Shown in pieces: positions 45,856 through 56,740 of a stretch of 64,000 nucleotides of DNA. Source of the stretch: Madurella fahalii (taxonomy: Eukaryota; Ascomycota; Sordariomycetes; Sordariales); NCBI GenBank assembly GCA_029876055.1, contig CM056879.1:2418001-2482000 (forward strand), given 5' to 3'. Under the pieces are notes generated by a model that searched no databases, was not told the origin of the DNA, and saw nothing but the letters and a program-made list of their open reading frames with translations. The position numbers and the translations under genes are program-made. The stretch's first letter is position 1. Each line of letters begins with the position of its first letter.

Positions 45856-47769
45856 TTACCCTACTCCAACGTCCCCTTCCCTAACAACCCCACCCGACAA
45901 CGCGTTATCAACCGGCCTCATCTGCGACTTATACCTCCTCCTCACCCTCACCATTTCTGCCGTCTGCACCGGATCCTGATCGTCCAGCTTCTCCACAAAC
46001 ACAATCCTTGTACTCTCAAGCCGATATCCTCCCAACCACTGTCTCAACTCCAACCAACCCCACCACGCCACTCCCGCCAGAAAGCAAAGCCACCCCACCA
46101 GTGGGTTCACCCACCACACAACCTCATTTGCTTCCTGTTTCGACGGACTCAGAAACGCCCCGAACAGCATCACCGCTAATCCCACCACCGCAACGACACA
46201 AGGCAAGGGATCCAATACCGGCGCCCATTCCCTTTTTTGATCCCAACCTCTTCCCTTCTTCTTGTTCCCCTTCTCTTTCCCATTCCCATTCCCACCTCCC
46301 TCCTCACCCCTAGTCATAGCACGCGGTCTCAACAAAGAATCAATCTTCATCCCCAACAACCCCACCACAGTAAGAAACCCCAGAATGCCAACAATGATGT
46401 ATGTGTAGATGTACGTCAGAAAATTATATGCTTTATTTGGCGAGAGGGTCAACCCTACTACCAAAACCAGGAAAATCTCGATGGATAGATGGAGGATTGT
46501 TGCTGCGAAGGGGGCTTGCTCTGCGTTTTTCCGTCCCCCCTGTGTTGTACTTGTGGTGGATGAAGGGAAGAAACGAGCAAAGAGAGTGTCTTTGGATTTG
46601 GCAAGGAGGAGAGAGTAAGGGAGGATCCCTTCCTTGGCGATTTCCTGCTTGACGCGGGAGGCGGTGTAGGTCTGGGCAAGGAGGTTGCCGAGGATGAAGA
46701 GGGCGATGATGATGGAGATGGCCCGGGTGGTGGCGTCTTGGTTTGCGTTGGAGGAGAGGGTGTAGAAGAAGGCGATGGCGGGGTTGGTGATGATGTTTGT
46801 GGTTGAGGGGAGAGTGCCGAGATACGGGTTCATGCAGAGGTACGAGGTGTTGACGAGGGTGTAGAGGAGGATGAAGAAAGACATGGTGTACATGACGCTC
46901 TTGCCGAAGAGGCGTTTGGGTTGTTTGACTTCGGCGAGGACGTAAAAGGGTTGTTCGTACCCGGTGTAGGGGTATGTTGCGTAAAATAGGGCTAGGACGA
47001 CATCCCCGAAGTCGCCGCCCTCGCCTTTGTTCTCCCAGGTGATCTGTCGACAGCCGGTGTTATGGGTAGAGCCGTAGATAATGCCGATGAAGACCATGAG
47101 GATGACCAGCAAAACTTTGCAAACGGCGAAAATATTGTTGAGAAGGATGGAAAACTTGCGCGTGGCGATGTTGATGAACGCACAAATGGATAGAGCAAAG
47201 ATGGCCCAGGCCACGACAGGACCTCTCTGCACGCACCCGTCCTGGCAGGTCGGGTCGATGACGGCTTGCATGAAGACTCCAAACTGGATGGCGTTTCCGG
47301 CGAGGTTGCCGAAGATGATGAAAGCGATGCCAAACACGCAACTGATCATCAAGTGGGGTTTCTTGAATATGTACTCGAGGTAGTTTTTGTCGCCCCCTGA
47401 CTTGGGAGTGGAAACATAGTGTTGTCCCACAACATGGCGAGGGATGCTGAGGCCGAGCTCCACCCAGCAAGCCGTAATGCACAGCACAATGATGCCGGCC
47501 GAGAACCAAACTAGTAACGATGCTCCTGGGTTGCCGACTCCTTTCAGCACATTATATGGCTGGGTAAAAATTCCGCTAGCGATGGTGCGATTGACAATGA
47601 GGCAAAAAACCGTAAAAGGACTGAGAAGTTGATCCGGCGAAAGTGCGCGGTTGATGAGTGTTGTCTCAGGGCTGGCGTCTGCAGCTGCCTGAGCGTCGGC
47701 GAGGTGACCCTGGTCCTGGAGCGTTTGAGCCGGAGGTTCTTGCTCAGGTTGGGTGTGCTGGGTCTCCAT
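45856..47769 (-). CDS. Amino-acid permease, APC superfamily (methionine permease-like), intact
   Basis: One exon, 637 aa, about 12 membrane segments. Plasma-membrane amino-acid/H+ symporter. TVFCLIVNRTIASGIFTQP is the first segment with the substrate-contact G-S/A-G-I motif; EIQ-like position is replaced by WVELGLSIPRHVVG; YTGYEQPFYVLAEVKQPKR is the conserved block after segment 6; SRVKQEIAKEGILPY is the loop typical of Mup1/LAT-type transporters. A Gly/Lys-rich insertion (GEEGGGNGNGKEKGNKKKG) sits in a cytosolic loop near residue 500. N-terminal 40 residues are Gln/Pro/Ala-rich and cytosolic. No lesion although it lies within the decayed block. Amino-acid substrate not determinable here; methionine or a large neutral amino acid is a guess. 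Confidence 0.9.
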   Translation of the reverse strand: METQHTQPEQEPPAQTLQDQGHLADAQAAADASPETTLINRALSPDQLLSPFTVFCLIVNRTIASGIFTQPYNVLKGVGNPGASLLVWFSAGIIVLCITACWVELGLSIPRHVVGQHYVSTPKSGGDKNYLEYIFKKPHLMISCVFGIAFIIFGNLAGNAIQFGVFMQAVIDPTCQDGCVQRGPVVAWAIFALSICAFINIATRKFSILLNNIFAVCKVLLVILMVFIGIIYGSTHNTGCRQITWENKGEGGDFGDVVLALFYATYPYTGYEQPFYVLAEVKQPKRLFGKSVMYTMSFFILLYTLVNTSYLCMNPYLGTLPSTTNIITNPAIAFFYTLSSNANQDATTRAISIIIALFILGNLLAQTYTASRVKQEIAKEGILPYSLLLAKSKDTLFARFFPSSTTSTTQGGRKNAEQAPFAATILHLSIEIFLVLVVGLTLSPNKAYNFLTYIYTYIIVGILGFLTVVGLLGMKIDSLLRPRAMTRGEEGGGNGNGKEKGNKKKGRGWDQKREWAPVLDPLPCVVAVVGLAVMLFGAFLSPSKQEANEVVWWVNPLVGWLCFLAGVAWWGWLELRQWLGGYRLESTRIVFVEKLDDQDPVQTAEMVRVRRRYKSQMRPVDNALSGGVVREGDVGVG

Positions 47770-48354
47770 CTCGATTTTGTTCTTCTTTTTTCTTCTTTTT
47801 TCTCGACAGCAAGTGCGGCTTCAACCCAGAAAGACCAGATTGGAATGTCTCTGAACGCGGTGTGCAGCGAGGAGGCGGTGCACTTATACGCTGGTCGATG
47901 GTCGGGCGCTTCCATCCCGTCTTGCCCGTTCCGTGTTGGGATGGCTTACAGCTGTGCCCGAGTTAGGTTACTGGCAAGCCACTGCATCAAACTCAACTAT
48001 TTGGCTGGAGCTGACCGAACAGCATCCAATCGTGATACTGTGATGCCGCCACTGACGCATCGAGTTCTTGATAGGCGCGGGTGGAGTACGTATTAGAAAC
48101 TGTCACACCTCACCATCAGGTCTAGCCAAGCGAGAGCCTCGTTGGTATTAGAACCTTGGATTGGTTACTGCCTTGAAGGCTGGCTTCCCCCCACGTATGT
48201 TTTCGGAGAAGCTGCATGGGGGGCTGATGCCGACTCGCAGCTTAACCTGCAACAAAAAGGGGAGGGTGCACGCCAGAGCGGGACTCCCACCTTGTTGTCT
48301 TCCAGAAAGGCAAACTCCAAACTAAATTATCACCAAATTGTTACATTTCCCAAC
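47770..48354. promoter_or_regulatory. Divergent promoter region
   Basis: 585 bases between the permease start (minus) and the next start (plus). T/C-rich leader next to the permease ATG (47780-47805). No further gene. Confidence 0.45.
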
Positions 48355-50512
48355 ATGGCCATCAACTACGACCAGAAGCAGCCTCTAGCCAGCCTGCAAC
48401 TCATGCCACCGCCACCCAACTGGCGGGCTGGGTCCATGCTCGAAATCCTAGAAGCTGATGACAAACTTATACGCGTCGCAGACCCAACCGAAAACTCGGA
48501 GCATCCGTATGTGAGAGAATTCAGCCTAACTAATCATCGTTTTATCCTACGCTATACCACTGACCGAAACCGGATGGGCTGGACGGTGCGGATAATGGGC
48601 GATAACCCCCGGTCATCCGTAGAATATGCATTTCCCGATCGCGGGGCAGTGTCACAATTCCAGACATATGTGACGGGATACAGTCAATTCGCTTTCAGGT
48701 CCAATATTCATTGCGGTGCCATGATTGAGAGACTTTTACGAGATGAGCGATACAAGGGTGAAGGCGAGGTTCAGCTGTGGTGGGCTCCTGTCGATGCAGT
48801 TGGCGACGGAAGATCGGGCCTTCATGGAGATGCGGCATCCATCATGTCAGGATGCACCACAGTCAGTACGCTATTGCCCACTGTTTCTCATGAGTCCCAC
48901 GGACGGTCATATCTCAGTGTGGTGAAGTCGCCGCTGCTGGTTATGTTCCTTCGAGAGCTCCACGACAACGGAAGGACAATGCTACGGATCAAAAGTGAGT
49001 GCCCTGAAACACGCATCCGTCATAGGGATGCTTGCATCTAACTTTACCGCGATAGTTTCGGATGTTAGATGGGTCCTGGAGGAACAGGATGAGGCGCTTG
49101 TCTTCAGCCACATTAGTGGCACTGACAAGAGCTTCAAGGCCTACCGACTTTCGGTGAAGGAAACAGACCTCAATGACTGGGATGTCAGCGCCTTGGCAAG
49201 GAGACCGGGATCAAAGTCCGTAAAAGAAGTCACTATCACGAATCTTACTCTCAGAATTGTTGCTCGAGAGGGTGAGTTAGACGTGGCGTCACGGCTAAAG
49301 GAACTGGAGCAACGTCTCAAGGACCTTCGGGACATACACAACAAAAGCCAAGCGCCTGGACTCCATATCAAGGGCCAGCTCACAAAAGGGATTGATCCCA
49401 GCCAAAGCTCCTTCATCTCATCTTCCACTCAAAATTCTCCACAGGCCTCATCTTTCGACATGGGACGCACATCTCGACAGTCCTTCACCCAGGTGGTAGA
49501 ACTCCAGACGACGGAACTGAGCATGACAGGACAACAACCAAGGCACTTCTCCAGCCCCGACCAAGGCAACAACTCAGGCTCTAACACCCAGGCATCAAGC
49601 ATCTATGCTGCTCCCGTCATACAGCCTTTGCAGTCGCCACCTCCCTCTCAACCACGGGAATCTTACACCGCCCCCAACACGGCTGAGAACACTGAAACCG
49701 CAACACCCCGTCCCGTTTACACCGTCATGTCACAACAGCAAGTTGAAACACCCACCCCAACTCAACCCACATCTAGCGCCTTCAGGGGCCAGGAGACCGA
49801 TCCCGAATCGTCACCCGGAACAGATGACGAAGACGACGATGACGACGATGAAAGGAGTATGACATCTATATTCACTCATCTCGACCAACGCATTCGCAAG
49901 GTCTTCAGTCGCCAAGGTGATTCCCAGGCCCACAACACCGCAGAAGATACAATCAAGACGCTGCATTCACTCCCTGGGGAGCTGAGGGCCGTGGTTTATG
50001 ACTTTGAGTCCGTTTTGAGAGGTAGGGACTCACAAGACGAGAAAGCAGGGGATAGAAGTGAACATATTACTGTTGGAGCGACATCATCGAGCCCTTCGTC
50101 CGGGAAGTTGTTCAGATGTCCGTTTAATATCGTCGATCCGAAAGTTTATCACAGGCGTGGGTGTAAGGGTCCGGGATATTTGCTCTCCGATCTTGGGTGA
50201 GTTCATTCCTGTCACTTTCAGGGAAGCGCTTTTTTGCATTTAACGCCTCACAGCACGCACCTCGAAGCCCACCACTTCGCCTACGAATGCACCCGCTGCA
50301 AAACCAACTGCGTTTCACTGGCCGGGCTTGAACGACACAGCATGCGGGATCCACCGTGCACACCTACTCCCACTCGAGTTCATCGGAATGCTGTCATGAA
50401 GGCCTTGAGGATACCCAAGAAGGAACCCTGTCTGAGCGAAGAGGAGAGATGGTTTCGCATGTGGGAGATGCTCTTCCCAGATGTGGGAGAGAGGCCTATT
50501 CCTTGTGAGTAG
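48355..50512 (+). CDS. Large protein with C-terminal fungal C2H2-related zinc-finger module
   Basis: Exons 48355-48994, 49056-50196 and 50254-50512 (GTGAGT..GATAG, GTGAGT..CACAG) give 679 aa with the stop at 50510. N-terminal 300 residues are an unrecognised globular region; a coiled-coil segment (LDVASRLKELEQRLKDLRD) follows; residues about 330-500 are Ser/Thr/Pro/Gln-rich with an acidic run (DDEDDDDDDE). The C-terminus has FRCPFNIVDPKVY, HRRGC, an H after splicing, YECTRCKTN, LERHSM and PPC, then LSEEERWFRMWEMLFPD. This order of CPF, C, H, CxxC, H, C plus W-F-x-x-W-x-x-L-F-P is a common module of fungal putative nuclear proteins. The 3' end is uncertain: an open frame 50522-50812 (VLDFVPPKK, WRRLELIFDAM) may be a further exon. 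Function unknown. Confidence 0.75.
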
Positions 50513-51858
50513 ATTTATTGCTTGGCTAGTAGAAGGCATGACATGGCTGATGAGGAGGTGCTAGACTTTGTTCCACCGAAGAAAGATTCGCGAGGCTTGG
50601 CATGGAGGAGATTGGAACTCATCTTTGACGCTATGGTTGGAAACCATCAAGAGGAATCAGGTATAAGTGCTAGTGTCGTGAGTAAGGAAGCGGCTAAGTG
50701 GTACATGAGAGCGGCAATGGAGGTGTTACGGGATGAACGGGTCACTGAGCCCCCAAGGATCAAGCCGAGTATGGAAGCTGCTGTGCCGCTACCAACATCA
50801 GGAGGAAGATAAGGTATCTACAGGAACCACTGCCGGACCCCTGGTCGGTTCCTAGGAACTCTCCCCCATGGTCCATTCCTAGGAACCATTGCCCGGCGCT
50901 ATTGTCACATACTACCTGCATATAGTGTACATACTGGAAGCGGGAGCAGACATATTGGCACGCATGAATATCTAGTCTCAGGTGCTCAGACCTGCTGGGT
51001 GTGAGGTACCGCTTGTACCTGTCGACCCACTTTGTAGGCCCCACTTCAACAAGCTAATCAAATCGCATAAACGAAACTTACGACAGCTGAGGCAATTCTA
51101 GGAGACCCACACTCTACAACGCTCGGGCCACAACGACCTTACTCCCCACGTGACTACATCTAGACCGGAAGAACGAGGCTGTGAGCCAGAGACTACCCCA
51201 ACGGTTGTCAGGGAGAATGTCCTTGATAATTAGTGGAGATCGTCAGGTAATTACCTACCTAAACCACTCTGTAATTATCAGCTTGCTACAGTAACTATAT
51301 TGATCTAAACTAGATCTATCCGCCTAGTTCCTTAAGTCTTCAAGACTTGGTTCCTACGTAAGAACCGCCGTACCCAGGACGTCCCGGCTGCTAAAGGCTC
51401 AGTATCGAGGCCCAGGATACGGCCTCGTAACTGCACTTGGTCAGGCCTCTCAGTTTAGGTACATTCAGCTAGCTTAGCCTCTTGTGATAACTCGAATGCC
51501 TCTGCCCCAGTTGGTCGGACCTGTAGCCGATAGGAAGACGATGTCGGGCGCGGTATTCCAAAGTGGGTCTGGACCTTATATAAGACTAACTCTTTGCAAG
51601 ATAACCAGGAGAGTCCTGAAAATCTTCCTTGACAAGGCCATTGCCGGTGATTGACAAAGTAGTAGTGAAAAAATGGTGCAACTCAGTGTAGGACTGACTG
51701 AGTCATGGTTAGTTGAAGTGGGTAGGCGGAAAAGAGTTGTTAGCCTTATAGACTGGACCGGATGTTGGGGTAAGCGGGTTCATTGGCTTAGGCGTTCTCG
51801 CCGACACGGATGGGTGACATTTCCCCTCCCCCACCACTCCTCACTTCCCATTTTGCGT
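50513..51858. other. Intergenic with possible exon and repeat-like DNA
   Basis: 50522-50812 is an open frame that could be the last exon of the preceding gene. 50845-50895 holds two copies of TCCTAGGAA palindrome. 51206-51656 begins TGTCAGGGAG and ends GATTGACA, with a TATATAAG at about 51576, an LTR-like layout, but without matching flanking duplications. Remaining DNA is unassigned. Confidence 0.4.
51206..51656 (+). mobile_element. Possible degraded LTR
   Basis: Starts TGTCA and ends TGACA (inverted termini), about 450 bases, with an internal TATATAAG and pyrimidine/purine blocks. The five flanking bases differ (ACGGT and AAGTA), so target duplication is absent. Low confidence. Confidence 0.25.
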
Positions 51859-54629
51859 CTATAGATAATCACCCGCTTCGCCGCCGCCGAGGCCAAATCT
51901 TGTGCGTGCTCTCTTTCTTTTCGCTCTGTTCGGCTCGGCGACATCCTCTTGGTACACCGGGCCATCTTGGTCAACCCACATTCCGGTGGCGTTAATGCCC
52001 ATGCGATCTATGAACTGTGAGATGTCGGAAGCCACTTCTGACATGGTCGCGGCCGAAATGGACGCCGAAGACGAGCCCGTTCTGGACGGGTATTCAGCCG
52101 AAGAGCCTTGGTCATTGGCCCACGAACTTCCAGGCGAAATAGGATGTAGGTCCAGCATAACGGTCGCTGTGCTGAAGTCTGTAGCGGCACCGTTGCCGTT
52201 CGGCAATATAGCCCAGGCGCTATCCAACAGCGAGTCGATAACACTGCTATCGCCCGCGTCGTCTGGCACATTTCCTTGCTGAGCACGGCGGCTAACGGCG
52301 GAGATAATATCCACCAAGACCTGGACAATCCGGCCGACCTTGGCAGCGCGGTTGTCGAGCCCACCATCAGCACCGGCAGCGGCGCTGGGAAAGATTGCCA
52401 ACACGGATTTCAGCAATGCCTCGTCATCCTCCTCCGCTCGGTCCCCGCGCTCTTTTTTCTGTTCGTCAATCATCCCTTTTGCTGTCGGGGTCTTCGATTC
52501 GCGCCCAACGCTTCCATGAACTCTCATTCCAAGGATGTCCCTGGCGAGGGTGAAGAGGGCAATGGTTGGAAATACAAGCGCCAGACGGTTAGCTCCTATT
52601 GAGTTGGGAGGTGGTTTTGATATTTTCGATACGGCCGAGCTGACCGTATGTGGTCTTGATGTCAACGCTTCCGTCATAGGTGGCCTTGCTACGTCTAGCG
52701 GCGGTGAGACTAAGGGTGACATAGACGGCATGCTGGACCCCGTTATGCTCGTCATCCCCACGGCACCTACGGACGGGCTTCTGCTTATACCAAGCAGTCA
52801 TTCCAACTTCGCCGCCAGGTTCCTGTTCTTTCCGCCGTCGCAAGCTACCAGGAACAACAGGCAGCTCAGGCGCGCGTCATGGAGCGCTTGCGCGGCAGCG
52901 CAGGCAACTTCTCCTTCCGCGTTCTTGTGGCTCACCTGAACCCTCATGCGCGTCGCAATAAAGGCCAGGTGGAGAGAGACGTCGTCCACAGTGGTTGGTA
53001 CAAGTGTCGACGGCACGCCGTGTTTTGCGACCATTGCTCAAGACCTCGCGCGAGCTCGGCTAGCGACATCCTCCGCCTAGGTGCGGATCCCCGAGGATGA
53101 CTCTCCCTGGTGAAGAGAATGTACAGCAACGTGTTCTGCAGGCTGGCTAACTCAGCCCAAGCTGCTTCGTTTCCCTCGAATCGACTCGCTTCCTGCATTG
53201 CAACCGAAGGAGCGAGCTCCGAGCAGGTTGTCCCCGGGAGTTCTTGAGCTAATAACGGCGTGAAACTACGATTGTGCAGCCATGCGGGCGTTCCCCTTGC
53301 TATCGCCGAGCATTGATCGCGGATATATAGCAATCGAAAGACCTTTCGCCGTTCCTCTACCTCTTCGGGGGAGAGATGCGACGAGGGGAGGGCTGAAGCT
53401 GCTCTGTCAAGCCCCATGGCCTTTGCTAACATGCCGGCTTGAGCAAACAATGCGTCTCCGAGGGTCTCACTGTAAGATTGCCGCGCAAGAAGGCTCTGTG
53501 TGGAAATCCCAGGTCAGCGCTGTCCCGAAATCCGACGGATCCGCCTCTCTTAGCTGACTTACAAGAAGGGCTAGAGCCTGCACGTTTACAAGCCTCGGCG
53601 AGAGGAAAATGGCTGGGTTCCTAGCAGCAAATTGGGCTGCTCGGACAAGCGGCTGAATAAAAGGATCCTGCCGACTAATCTCCTGCTCTGGCCCAATGAC
53701 GAGGAGGATGACGAGATTGAAACACACTGCCAAAGCGTCCGAGGCCAGGTTCGAGGGCTCAGTGTAGGTTCGTTCGATAGCATCATAGAAAGCTGACCTG
53801 ACCAAAATGTCGGTAGTGTAGTCGTCGCGGCCAAAGAAGTTGTCCAGGACCACCGTGAGGAATTGGCGCGGGGGAGTCCGACGCCCTCTTGGCCTGGCTC
53901 GGGCTCTACGTCGACCCGGCACTGCCCGTCGCCCAAGGCGTGACGCCACATCTCATCAGCCAGTCCGGCATGACAACCGTCGCTTCCGAAGGTCAAGGCC
54001 AGATCGGTCCCGAAACCGCGACACAGAGCGGGCAGCGTCCATGGACCATGGTATTTCTCTACTAACGTGTATTCATCCCGGACGAGGTGGCCGTCACTGG
54101 GAGCGAGAAGCTCATCCTCACCAGCGGCACCATACATGTGGGACTCATTCTGATGAGCTCCCAAGTTAAGTGGGAACCCATCGGCAATGTCGCTACCTTG
54201 GAACATTGTCGTCAACGACCTGAGCTCTTGCTGTACATTGACTAGACGATTCTGTATATCGTCGAAACCCTGTGCCCTAAGGGGAGCGAATACTCCAGTC
54301 AGAGCCGCGGGCTTTCTCGATTCTCGGGGGTGAAGCCGCACTCACAGTACTTTCAGGTGGTTTACTCTCTTGGCCGGAGACGAGTAGGTACATTGCACTT
54401 GGTCTCGGGCGCAAGAGCCGCATCGTGGCCGTTCTCGGTCGCATTTGATTTTGCGGGATCTATAATTGGCGCACGCCACGTCCTGCATTGTCCAGTGCAG
54501 AGTCTATACCAGAAGCAAAGGAGAGCAGTGGGTCAGCGAAGCAGTGTAACCAACGGGCCTGTTGGCTGCGGCCATCGATGATCGATGATCTTAGCCTTTA
54601 CTTACCTCTTGCTTGCCTGTGGTCTCCAT
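51859..54629 (-). pseudogene. Zn2Cys6 fungal transcription factor, lost zinc ligand, frameshifts and stop
   Basis: Minus-strand exons 54629-54606, 54503-54346, 54276-53563 and 53495-51859 (GTAAGT..ATAG, GTGAGT..TTAG, GTAAGT..ACAG). Residues 18-45 are a zinc cluster, ACANYRSRKIKC then CGSC and C, where the second Cys of the C-x2-C pair is Tyr (TAT). The rest is the fungal-specific regulatory domain: YHGPWTLPALCRGFG, RQFLTVVLDNFFGRDDYTTD, PRLVNVQALALL, EERRKVFRLLYIRDQ, HGVPSTLVPTTVDDVSLHLAF. Frame slips by a missing C in a run at 53870-53874 and a missing A at 53023-53026; TGA at 52798-52800 stands where Arg (CGA) would fit (E-stop-LLGIS). Ser/Gly-rich C-terminal 230 residues stay open. Likely the former pathway regulator. 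Confidence 0.82.
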
Positions 54630-55867
54630 AGGACCGGCTCGTGCCGCGTCCTTTTCGATATCGAGCGACCTTGGTTTCCTGGACGAGGGAACTGGGGTGG
54701 CTTTGTTATGACTTTTAACAACAGCCTTTGCATCGCAGCAGCGTAACCGTAACAGAAGAACCGCACCATTACCAGCAGTTTATCTCAGCAACTTGCATCC
54801 AAAGCATCTCTAAGAATACGGTCAAATGACCAACCGTCTGACGCTGACCCATTTCCCTGTCCCACCCCGGGCCGCATGTCTTCCCTTTTGTAATGCGGTG
54901 AGAATATTACATAACCGAGAGCATGGACTGAGGCTGATGAATACCTACCTTACCTTATGCAGGGACAATGGCAATTATCGCTGCGTGGCTTGTTTTGTAG
55001 GGCCGAATCGATGCCTCTGCGGAGATTTTCCACTATGCCAAAGGCACGGTGTGCCAAGAATGCTAGCTACCTGATTTTTGTGCCATAACTGCGTTCCGAT
55101 GGTTGCGTGCAATAATCAGATCTTTCGCCAATCGGGGTTTATACCCGGTTGGACGCGCGAGCTCAGAGACGCCCATGCAAGCCTCACTCTGAGCCCGCTC
55201 ATGCCGATAGTTGTGCTGGAGAGAATTAGGAAACTGATCCGGCTAAACATCACCGTAGGATCTGACACTGTTTCCCCCGTCGTGCGGGAAATTGAATTCT
55301 TCGAGGCCACCAAAATGGCAGAAGAATACTGATCGCTTGAGAGACAATGGAGACGGGTCTCTGCAGCGAGTGTGGTGGAGCCCGTGAGCGGGCAAGGAAG
55401 ATGACGGCGGGGCCGCTACCTGACCTCGGCGTTCACTAAGCTTCCCGATGTCTGGCGACTGCAAGTCATCGGGGTTGCGCCGCCGACCCGCTTGCGGCTG
55501 TTGACAGATCATCGGAGAGCCAACTCTGCGTGCGACAAGAGAGACAGACTACAGTTAGCGCAGGCGCGGCGCAGCCTTGAGACAGGGCGGACCGGATCAG
55601 GGCATGGAAGGCCACTCTTTCTACTTCGGGTCCCGACGGCCGGCTACTGCACACTGGGAAGATGCCGCCCATGATTGGACAGGCATATAAATGTTTATCT
55701 TTGTCCGATCTGTAACGCCCCAATGAGACGTCAGCGGATTCCTGATACTCCAAGACAACCAGGCTCACCCCACTTAGACCGCCTCTTCCAGATTACGACC
55801 CGGCTACGAGAGATAAGGACGGATGATGCCGCACGGAAACAGGCTCGTCGGATGCAGCGATGCAATC
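54630..55867. other. Intergenic, no supported gene
   Basis: 1.2 kb between the regulator and the iron-dehydrogenase remnant. An 84-codon plus frame at 55078-55332 ends PVVREIEFFEATKMAEEY, faintly protein-like but unassignable. Nothing else recognised. Confidence 0.45.
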
Positions 55868-56740
55868 CCCCTATTCGGAGCGTGGGTACCACACGCACAC
55901 CTGAAACGGCTCTTCTACGGCCCTTCGTGCGTGGAGCTCCATCTTCTCAGTGCGCTACCTTCTCCAGCTTCCCGGGTTTTCATCGTCACCGGTCAGAGCC
56001 TCTCGACCAAGACGCCCGCCCGTCATTCGCCAGCTCGAGGCGCTGCTGGGCGAGCACCATGCGGGAACCTCCGCGGCATCAAACAGCACGGTGAGGCTGC
56101 GGGCGTGGACGAGGCATTCGCCATGGTCTCCACCAATCCGTCCGTTGATACGATCCTATCCGTGGGTGGGGCTCGCCGATTGACGCGGCCAAGGTGGTTT
56201 CATTCCGCATCAACGAGCAGCGAGGTTCGTTCCTCACCCACATCACCATCCCCACGACGTTGAGCGCCGCCGAATGCACGCCTGGCGGCGGCTTCACTCG
56301 CCACGATGGCACTAAGGTCGGCTTCATGGCGACCGGCATGGGCATGAGCGCGATATTCTATGATCCTGTATTCGCACGGCACACACCTCGCAAGTTATTC
56401 CTCGGGAGCGGCATGCGGGCCGTTGACCATGCCGTCGAATCAGTCTACCACCCTAATGCGTCTCTGATGCCCTGGAAGGCCATGGCGTGCTGGGCCCTGG
56501 TGTGCTGTTCGAGTACCTGCCGCAGGTCGCCGCTTATCTGGACGACCGTCAAGAGCGAGATTTGGGAGGGGCCGTCGTCCCTGGCAGCATGCATAAAGAC
56601 GATGATAACAACGACGCCCTAACCATGCTCATGCTCGCAGCCTTCGCCAGTTCCGGCTTCTGGGGTGCCAATTTCGGCGGTGGCATGGGCCTCTCCCACA
56701 GCTTGGGCCACGCCTTGGGCAGCCCGTATGGAATTCCACC
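55868..56740 (+). pseudogene. Iron-containing alcohol dehydrogenase / maleylacetate reductase-like, multiple frameshifts, 3' deleted
   Basis: Family text in order but spread over three frames: FGAWVPHAHLKRLFYGPSC, LPSPASRVFIVTGQSL, then VIRQLEALLGEHHAGT, then GIKQHGEAAGVDEAFAMV, PSVDTILSVGG, then KVVSFRINEQRGSFLTHI, IPTTLSAAECTPGGGF, GMRAVDHAVESVY, then VLFEYLPQVAAYLDDR and GGGMGLSHSLGHALGSPYGI. The GGGS-type NAD loop, PTT-AE and metal-binding His region (SHSLGHALG) are typical of maleylacetate reductases, which reduce maleylacetate in aromatic-ring degradation. Slips near 56015 (C run, +1), 56075 (-1 G), 56170 (-1 G in G run) and 56499 (-1 G). The last third, from the family's GIPHG motif on, is missing, replaced by the next gene. 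Confidence 0.82.
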
